Shown piece by piece: positions 55,541 to 64,000 of a DNA stretch of 64,000 bases (position 1 is its first letter; each line of letters begins with the position of its first letter). Location: positions 17,739,841 through 17,803,840 of the forward strand of contig CP137682.1 of assembly GCA_037976565.1 (NCBI GenBank). The letters are read 5' to 3'. A program made the translations under genes and the position numbers. The stretch is from Mesocentrotus franciscanus. Taxonomy: Eukaryota; Echinodermata; Echinoidea; Camarodonta; Strongylocentrotidae. The notes beneath the pieces were generated by a model that was not told where the DNA came from, made no database searches, and saw only the letters and a program-made list of their open reading frames with translations.

Positions 55541-55550
55541 TATAAATAGT
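55541..55550 (-). promoter_or_regulatory. Possible TATA box upstream of the RTP-like gene
   Basis: Minus-strand ACTATTTATA lies 34-43 bases upstream of the ATG at 55507. The spacing would leave a very short 5' UTR of about ten bases, so the assignment is tentative. Confidence 0.3.
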
Positions 55551-55559
55551 CCAGTCTGG

Positions 55560-58500
55560 TGATATCCAATTCAGAATCACACTATCGAGTTCACTCGCCC
55601 TATACGTCTTTGAATATGCTCCAAGTATAGGTTCCTCACTGTTCGATGATAATATTTATTCACTACCGCTCGCGTAGAATGGTTAACACTAGTTTGGAAT
55701 GAGGTAGCTTTTGTAGAAGAGTATATCGTTGAGCTATCACATTAATAATGCTGGGTCGATTATCCTGATCATGTAAGAGTCTAATATTTCCCTTTATTCA
55801 GATAACAGTCCTCGACAATACACAGTGAAAGTTGTTGCGGTTGACTGGGACTCTCACATTCATTTTTTTTTTATTCTACACGGGGCAATCAATTAGTGGT
55901 TTATAATAAAGTACATCCCCACAAAATTATCCTTTTCACAGGCCAACTAGAAGTAGACGCATAAATCTCGATCCAGTTTCTATGGATTTGGACCTTTTCA
56001 CACAAAATAGTTGTTTCTTGTCTAAATAATGACAGGTTTTCTCTCCTTCAGAGGTATTGAAAGGTTTGCATGAAGCTGACCACTTAAACATCATGATTGT
56101 GTGCAGGAGTATGATGTGTAACTTTACACAATTCTCCAAAAGACTTTTGTTTAAATCGCCGACAAGCTTGGTGTTATGAAATTGTAAATACTGATTGATG
56201 GTCTAGAAAGTGACGCCATCAACTTCCAGCTCACACAAAAAAGTCCTTTTAAAAAATTCCCCAAGTAAATAGTCATATATTTCTTTTGCTGAAGTGTTCT
56301 ATCCTGTTCCTGGTTTGGATATTACAAAACATTGATTATCCTGGAGGATTTCTACATCAAGACGCACCGTCAAAAAAGAAAAGGGTGATAACGCAATATT
56401 ACTTCTTTCACTTTATCCTGCAATGAATGCAAGTCACAATGTTCAAGCATCAAAACAGAAGTAAGACAAGTCAGTGTTATTATGAAATCACTTTTGTATT
56501 AGAATTATTAAGCACCGAGATCTTTCACACATTTTCCTTCCACTTGTCAGAGGTAAATTCCGTATTACAGCATGGATCTAAGCACAATATAGACTCAACA
56601 TGCTCGAAGACATGCTACACTGAAAACATGGCCAATATAAATGAAGATTTCAAGTTTAATCAAATCCATGTCCAAGATTATTACGTCATTCGAGCTTCAT
56701 CAAAGGTAGATGCTGAAGAATTCAATAACACACCTTCAAATAGCATAATTCAAAGACATGGCTCGAGAGGCAAGCATTCATTTTCCAAATTACTACTCCA
56801 ATTTTGGTGGATATTGGCTAACAGCTTGTAGCTTCGGCGATGTATTGGTATCCGAACATAGCAAAGTGAAATCACCACTCGGTGTTAGCAAGAAATCAAA
56901 GATTTCCGCTATGCCGTGTCCACGTTATCACGGCCTTGGCTATGACTAACGGTTTACCCCCTTCCTCACTCTCTCAACCTCTCTCCAAACTCGAAAAGTT
57001 TGCTTCCAAAAATAGCGCCCAGATTCTTACACATGTACGACGAGGGAAGTTAGCCCCCTTTTGGTGATAAAAATAGAGGCTCAGTAGTACATGCGAACTT
57101 TTTTTTTTCTTTCTTCACCTCCAGTAAAGAATAATAATGAATAAAGGGGGAAAGAAACAAAGACACCGCTGTTTGGGGTAGAATTTCACGTTATCATGCC
57201 GGCTTCCATATTTGGTCATGGTCAAGATTTTGAATAACTTGCTCCGATATCCTAAGAACAACCTTGTCCAGCTGATTTTCATTTTCAAAACAAAATACTT
57301 GGGGCCGTTTGATAATGAGAATACTCTTAGATTGGAAAAGGCAAAATTGGGTGATAGGAATAAGGAGCGTTCGCTTTTTCCTCGATCTACAAAAGAAGAA
57401 CTATCACGTGATGTTAATGTCATGTTCACTATTTTGATGAAAGTGCTCAGCTGCGACGGATGTTTCTCGTAATACCGGCAACGTGTGGTTTGCCCTATTT
57501 GAAAGATTCCCCATTACAGGCCCTTGTGCATGGCCTTAAAGGCTTTCCATTATGGAGAAGAAATGCCACTTATTATTACCCATTCGACACAACCATGTTT
57601 TGAGTAAGGGTCCAATCCTGGTCTAGCGTCATAACTCATTTCTGAAGATCAAACTGTTCTCTTTATGCTCCTATACATTTATACTTCAATTCCACTACAA
57701 GAACTAAATCTTTATAAAATAATAATAATAATAATTGATAAAAAAGCGGGAAGATGCTGAGTTCATACTTGGTATGTTTACCAAACGCAATTTGTTACAA
57801 ATATTCCAAGAAATGTAGATCAAATCAATACACTTTTGTCCACCACACCCATTTTCAAATTTCATACATTTACGTTTAAATCCAACATTTCTATAAACAG
57901 CTTTTTGTGAAACACACATAACATTTCCTATATTATATAGCATCGCGGACAAAGCTCAGTAACATCACTCGTGACAGCAACAACTAATGAATGAAACATA
58001 TTCACTAGCCTGTCTGATTTATTTTTACTTTGTCTGTAGAATAAATCCCCTGATGCTAAATGAAGCAGTTGGCGACTAAATATAGCGTGTTTGTCTCTTC
58101 TAAAAGTAGTGTATAATTTGATACCTTTCGTTCACATTGTAATTGCCATCGACTGTCTTGTAAACCTGAAAACGAGAGCATGCAGAATTGAGTTGGTTTA
58201 CAGCCTTTAACTACGTAACGCTCAATTCCAATTTCAGTCATCGTTATTGAGGACACCGCATAGAAGACCCATCACATTGGACATGGAACTATTGATCTAA
58301 TCCCTGTCATAATGGAGGCACTAGCTGGACATAGATTCATACACCAGGCTGTTGACACCTGCAACAGCCTGAAACTTAAACTTTGCTCTGCAGAGTATTG
58401 GGAGATTGACTTTTACTAATGTTTACAAATTGTATTTGGTTGCCAACATTTACAGAAAACAATGATAAAGTTAGTCTCAAGGTTCACTACAAAACTACAT

Positions 58501-58940
58501 AAAAATCAAGAGGCTAGTTTATTTTGGATCCGTATGCCTATTCTACCCAAATGGCTGTAAGCTCGATATAACGTCGAGTTTAAGAAGTCAGACTGAGTTC
58601 TCAGTGTTCCCTTTACTCCTCGCATCGGTTTTAACTGAATAAGTAGAACAAGGACCAGAGTGTTTCAAAGATATTCAAGAAGGAGTATTATCGGTGCCAT
58701 TAAAGAACATTGAATCAATGTAAAAGGATTAGTTCTGGGAGCAATTCTAACAATCCTTGTTTTAATACATTTTAGTATCTTCTACACCAGCATTTGAATG
58801 GTACACCTATTACTTCCTCGAAAGATAAATTAAAAGATAATTTCAAACCAAAGAATGGTGTAACTTGCATTCAATGGGGTTGGAGGGGGTGTTGGTCTAA
58901 CAACGTGAATGAAAAGTGAAGGAGCGAGGGAGAGAGGGAG
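55560..58940. other. Upstream flank, no gene recognised
   Basis: AT-rich. The longest frame (56427-56831, plus, 134 codons) has no recognisable domain or credible splice context. A short taa run lies at 57718-57733. No gene called. Confidence 0.45.
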
Positions 58941-58945
58941 CATTT

Positions 58946-59345
58946 GACCGCCCCCCCCCCCCACTCCGGGGTCGGAGGAACCGCATTCGTGTTCCCAAAA
59001 TCTCCGATAAAGGGGTACTTTTCGCGCGACAAAGTCCGACCCGAGAATTGTAAAAAAAAGGGGTGTATTTGACTTTTCAGCCGGAGATTTCTTTAAAAAG
59101 GGGGTGTTTTTACTTTTTCTCTCTTTGGATCCTTGAGAAATTTAAAAAGGGAGTTATAAAATATCTTGAATATCATAGATAGGGGGTACATTGAGCAGTG
59201 TTCCGGATTTAAGGGGGTCTTCAAGGCAGGAAAAGCCCGCGAAAGGGGGGTTCAGAAATGTTGGCAGTCCTCAGATAGGGGGTGCTTTCAAAGAGAGGGA
59301 ACAAGCATACGCGTACCCTAAATAACACTGAGTGGGGGGACCGGA
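58946..59345. repeat. Degenerate G-rich short-period repeat
   Basis: A poly-C run at 58951-58962 is followed by repeated aaaaagggggtgtttttac-like phrases (near 59014, 59060, 59095, 59185, 59215, 59245, 59275). It ends at gagtggggggaccgg. The ends CCCCCCCACTC and, inward from the right, CCCCCCACTCAG are faintly inverted, so it may be a decayed transposon. Confidence 0.5.
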
Positions 59346-62329
59346 CTAAATAAAGATAAATTATGAAAGACATGATTTCGGCAGCTCAAATCTAGCCTAC
59401 GGATCCGAACCCGAAGGATCAAGCAACCTTTGTTAGACTATACAGTAGATTGCATCTATCTAAACGGGGTAAACCAATCTCTCTTTGTGAGGAGAGCATA
59501 CATGCAACAAGCAGGGCTAGGCAGCTAGGCAGGGCTAGGCAGGCAGGGTTAAGTTAATAAGGAGAGATGGTAGTTTTTTTAACTGAGTCATTGAGAGATA
59601 GGCCGTGGCAGAGACTAACTGCTGACAGGCCGACCAAATTCTCATTTCTGGTGGAATTATTCCCCGCTTTACCTAAACCAAGCTGTATATGATTAAGCGT
59701 GGGGCTTAAAATAATTCGCGTTATCCATAATCATATAGGATGCAAGCACGAACTCAAGTCTACGTGCCCATAAACAACCGCCCACTCTTTGCTTCCCCGC
59801 TCTTCGCCCCTTAGGTTTAAATTCTTAAAAGTTGTTTTTTCTCAATTATTTTAAGATTTCGCGTTTCATTCTTTTCTATTGCTCCCATAATAATGCTCTA
59901 CGAAACCATTCCTTAATATACTGAATATTTTAAAACAAAAATTTGTTTGTGTTGTTCGAATTTTCAGAAATTATTAAGATTCATTAAAGAAGAACAATTA
60001 TTATTTAAATGATAATTCAGGGTTCCTGTCAAATTCCTAACACATACTTATGTGCACGATGAAAGAAGAAAAAAAAGGTACTATTTGATGAATTATCATT
60101 TTTATGTAGTTGATCTAAGGTAGACTCTTTTAATCTTGCTATAATCTTATCCACATTTCGAAGATATGAAAATGTATTTTTGTAGAAGGTATGACATCAT
60201 CATTGATCTTCACTTAAAATGATTAATCAGTAACTGTACCTATATTCGGAAGTATCAATTAAAGTACGCTACATGTGGTGAGAGAAAGAGTTTGGTATTG
60301 GATGGGAAAAACCATGTTGCAATTGAATCGGAGCAAACTTTTCACAAAAATGAATTTTGTTTCCTTTAAATTTCGATGGGAACCCTCGTATATTAATTTG
60401 CATTCTAAAGTTTGTCGTCACTACAAGAGTTGTTTGCTTAAAAATCTATACGCTAGCAGTATATGCACTAGTATTTCATGGTTTTAGAGGGGTTCCTACG
60501 TTAAAGAACAATATGAAGTTACTATTACTGCTCACAATATCATCAACAACGCATCACAATCATGAAAGTCTGAAATAATAAATTTTAGACATCTTTATTT
60601 CATACAACCGTAAACCGTAATTTTTACGTGTCGTTCTAATTGATAACGGCAATACCTTCTTGTTTGAAGTTATTAAAGATTATTTAGAAAAAGAAGATAA
60701 ATTTATCATGCTTATTGGTGATTTCCTTCGTCTGGTAAGCATTCAAGTCTTGATAGCTAGCCTGTACTCAGATGTGTTGTACATGTCTATTTGGACAATC
60801 GTCATAGAAATACATTTGTACATTTAATCCTATCATGTATTTGATATAACGAGAATATATATTGTTTTGATTACTCGTTTCACTCTCTCGCAAATTTAGA
60901 AGCTCGAAAGCTGATGTTTGGATAAAAGACGTATACATGGACGTAAGCCTCTTTGCGAAATTGTGCCTGTACACCTTTATCGATATCATATTCCTAATGC
61001 TTCCTTCCTTTTCTCACTAAGGTTCTTCAACAATGCATGGGGATGGTGGCTACATTCGTCCCTTGGTAGACTGTTCTTATAGTCATCCAAACATTATCTT
61101 AATTTCAAAATATGATGAGAAAGAAAAGAACACAAGTGTTGAAAGAAAGAGGTGTAAATAATCAGACACAATACAATTAGAAAAAGGGCTTACAAGGCAT
61201 TATAGGCTAGGCTTAATTATCTTGGAGCCCTGGCCAGTTCTGTTTAAACTAGATTTATAAGTTTATATTTCTCAATGTATGTTTTGATGTATACTGACTT
61301 TATTATGTATTCACAAAGTCTCACAATGAGGAACTCTTACCAAAAAAGATGTGCAGATTTTAATTCCATTTTTCTCCCTTCTCTAATAACCTTTGTCTAA
61401 TATTTGTAGAATATCAGTTTTATCCCTTTCTGGGCACCTTAGTACATGAGAGTCGATGCAATAAAAAAACTTAATAAATAAATGAAAATTAACTGTCGCA
61501 TGATTTGAATGTCTTGGCGCCGCAGGCACATGCTAATTATACGTGCCGGGTCATGACCTGATGGCAAGACGACACGCTTAATCCGCGTGTCAATTAACGG
61601 ACCAAGTTTGCGTGCGAGCAACGACAAGTAATTAAAACCTACCAAACGTGCTGTGTTCTGATGATGAACGCAGAAGGCTTGAGCTTTCATAGCCGAGAAG
61701 AGGAAAGGAATTAAACAAATAATATTTTAAATTGAGATTTTATGACTCTCAACATTCAGCCACACGTGATAAACTGCATGGGTGCCCTATTGGCGGTAAT
61801 CAGTGGAGGCGTTACGGGAGGGGGAGCAGGGGCGGCTGCAAACCTATAGTTACCCCAGTTACCCTAAGACAAATACATGGCGCCTCTCCTATTAATGTTT
61901 TAATACCAGTTATATATATATATATATATGTCTTATTTTAAAACATTTAACACAAGCATCAGAAATAATTCATCATATTCAACTTCTTTCACATAGTATA
62001 TCACAAAGCTAATCATGCTCATTGTGTAGGCCTACATGAATTTAGTATTCATCAGTCCCTACAAACATTCTCAACATATACATTCAAACATGAATTATGG
62101 AGATTTAACTGTGCACGTATTGTTTAAATGACTTACACGTACATTATATCATATAAAACTACTAGGTTTTACGAATAGGGGGTACTCGCTGACAATCATT
62201 ATGTTAGCGATGCAATGGATGTGGTCAGACCAAAATATATAGAAAAGTCTGCCCCCCACCCCTCCCCCACGGTCCCGTTGGGTCACTTTACAATGTTTTG
62301 GGGGAAACATTGGCGGTGCACACCGCGGT
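59346..62329. other. Intergenic, nothing recognised
   Basis: AT-rich. Small features only: tandem ggcagggctag near 59510-59545, a TA run at 61911-61928, and a CAGTGGAGGCG...CAGGGGCGGC stretch near 61802-61836 that resembles hAT ends but is not paired. Confidence 0.4.
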
Positions 62330-62960
62330 GTCATCTATATTCTATAACAACACCGATGCATTCTACCCTATAAGATCGATGCCGATGTTATCCAGCATTA
62401 TGTCAGCGACGATTGCCGTTTACCCAAAGATCAGCGTCAATTTCATGAGACGGCGCCGATTTCTATAAATTTGGTGAAGTTTAAAAAAATAAGCGTCAAG
62501 TACCATTGAAAAACAAATCAGCACCAGTGTCATCTTGTATGTCAGCGCCAATGCCATGCCAAAGATCGATGCCGTTATCATGTGAACTTTTCACATCATG
62601 AGATAACGGCGTTGGACCGATATGTACAACAATAATGTATCAGATATACCAATATCATGTGAACTTTTCACATGAAAAAAAAATCGGTGACATCTTAGGC
62701 AGCGTCGTCTTTGCCCGCCACAATGCCATGTCAAAGATCAGCGTTTATATATCAGGACATCGTGCCGATGGTATTTATCTACAAAACAGCGTTGATGTCT
62801 CTGCCCAAAGATGGGCACCATTATTATTTAGAAGTCACCGATTTTGTGTGAGAGGGTGCCGAGCGTATTTTCCATGAATTGGTGCCATTTACATGTAATC
62901 TAGGAAAAGATCGGCGCTGATGGTATTTCTCCATTTACCAGTCGGTGCTGTGTTACCTTT
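62330..62960. repeat. Degenerate array of a palindromic gatcggcgccgatg-like motif
   Basis: Variants of (a)aagatcrgcgccgatgycat recur every 20-45 bases: gatcgatgccgatgtta, gatcagcgtcaat, gatcgatgccgttatc, gatcagcgtttata, gatcggcgctgatgg. Within it gccgttatcatgtgaa...ttcacatcatgagataacggc forms a hairpin (62570-62610). No gene. Confidence 0.65.
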
Positions 62961-64000
62961 ATCCCATAATATAATGGATTTTTTTGGGGGTAGATTTATT
63001 TCTTCATTTATTAACAGAATCAAAATGAAATATACAAAGAACATCTTTTTCAATAAAATTTAAAAAAGAAAACAATGAAATTAGAACAGTTATACAACCA
63101 TAGTATGTAAATGTTACAGTAATTTAACTATATTATTACAAAAATAAATAGATGCAGTAGACCAACCACCATAAGCAGGGAGCTTGAGTGGATGGTGGCC
63201 TGGGAGGGGGAGGGGGAAGCTACATGGTGCCAAAAAGGCGTTGTATAATTATATTATTCAGATCGAAACCTAAATGCGTAACTATTTCGCACGGTGCTAT
63301 ATGAAACTAAGAACCTGCACGCACCCCCATATTAACGTCGACCGTGCCCTGATGGGTTTCAGAAAATATTACAATGATTATTTCGGGAAAATCATGTAAT
63401 AATAGCTCCCCTGCTTACACGTACTTGACGCTAAGGGGCGTGGTTCAAAATTGGATTTTGTGAAACATTTACCAGTTTACTCTGAATGCATATTAGTTGG
63501 GTCAATATACGGTTTGACCCTTTAAAAAATGCAACAAAATATTTTACAACTGCTTCTAGTAGAGTTTGACCTCAGGAATGATAAATTTAAAAAAAGAAAG
63601 AAAATAGGAAATTCGGAAAGCCATTTTTTCAAGATGGCGTCCAACATGGCCGCCGTTATATATAATTCAAGTATCGTCTGCAACTTCAGTTGACTGTCTA
63701 AGTCAGATTGTCGTATTATAATCTTCTTTTTGGAATACATTGCATATTACAGAGCTCTACATGGAGTTGGCATAGTTGTTGTTATTTTCTTCTTTCTGAA
63801 CGAGATTGTATATCGTGTACGGTACATGGCACAGCCAAAGCCTATTATTTGGAATATTTTTTAAATACTTTCCTTACTAATGTGAACACACCCTTTGTTT
63901 GAGGAAGGGTCCTATAGATACCTTTGAACCTCCCAAATAGCAACGAATTCTTTTCCGCGCCAAAAGACGCTTTGTTTAAAATCCATGGGGCATTTTCATT
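62961..64000. other. Intergenic, nothing recognised
   Basis: AT-rich. Near 63629-63655 aagatggcgtccaacatggccgccg contains YY1-like and inverted gcc motifs, but no gene could be supported at this edge. Confidence 0.4.

Noticed and set aside
56427..56831. 134-codon plus-strand frame
   Set aside because: No recognised domain; codon use is AT-driven and no partner exons were seen.
61802..61840. hAT-like ends CAGTGGAGGCG and CAGGGGCGGC
   Set aside because: Both are in the same orientation within 40 bases, and no inverted partner or 8-bp duplication was found.

Overview
The window looks like a stretch of an echinoderm genome, most likely a sea urchin. Grounds: AT-rich DNA, intron-rich animal genes with GT-AG introns, a Mag/SURL-like Ty3/gypsy element with a tRNA-Leu-type primer site, several tRNA-derived SINEs, and many short inverted-repeat elements. 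The species call is inference. There are no bacterial operons, CRISPR arrays or rRNA genes.

Only two host genes can be supported. (1) A complete plus-strand gene at 23768-34509 has 12 coding exons whose splice phases all agree. It encodes a predicted 665-residue protein of the brambleberry/Kar5/GEX1 nuclear-envelope fusion family. It has a signal peptide, a Cys-rich ectodomain, coiled coil, three membrane segments and a C-terminal Cys/His motif. (2) A minus-strand gene at 55507-43653 has four coding exons, with a first intron of about 10 kb. It encodes a predicted 238-residue 3CxxC zinc-binding protein of the receptor-transporting protein (RTP) type. The two genes converge, with about 9 kb between their stop codons.

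The remainder is mobile and repetitive DNA. Positions 1-6300 hold an inverted-repeat element with an internal ~90-bp minisatellite, into which a Ty3/gypsy retrotransposon (1362-6080, minus strand) inserted. Its LTRs differ at one base, yet gag-pol is frameshifted several times. Positions 7030-9660 hold a foldback element, a decayed LINE 3' end and a 365-bp inverted-repeat element. Positions 9720-14570 are nested: one tandem repeat is split around two other arrays, and one of those is split by a 1.8-kb hAT-like element with a perfect 8-bp target duplication. Positions 16895-20042 hold two TTAA-flanked elements; the second was itself hit by a relative of the 1.8-kb hAT element. Positions 20050-21700 hold two further tandem arrays.

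The introns and flanks of the two genes carry SINEs, five or more TTAA-flanked elements across the window, foldback elements flanked by CCTGG, and long TAG/TAA/GA microsatellites. Several empty-site comparisons can be made inside the window and give exact insertion points and relative ages. Stretches with no recognisable content are listed as such.
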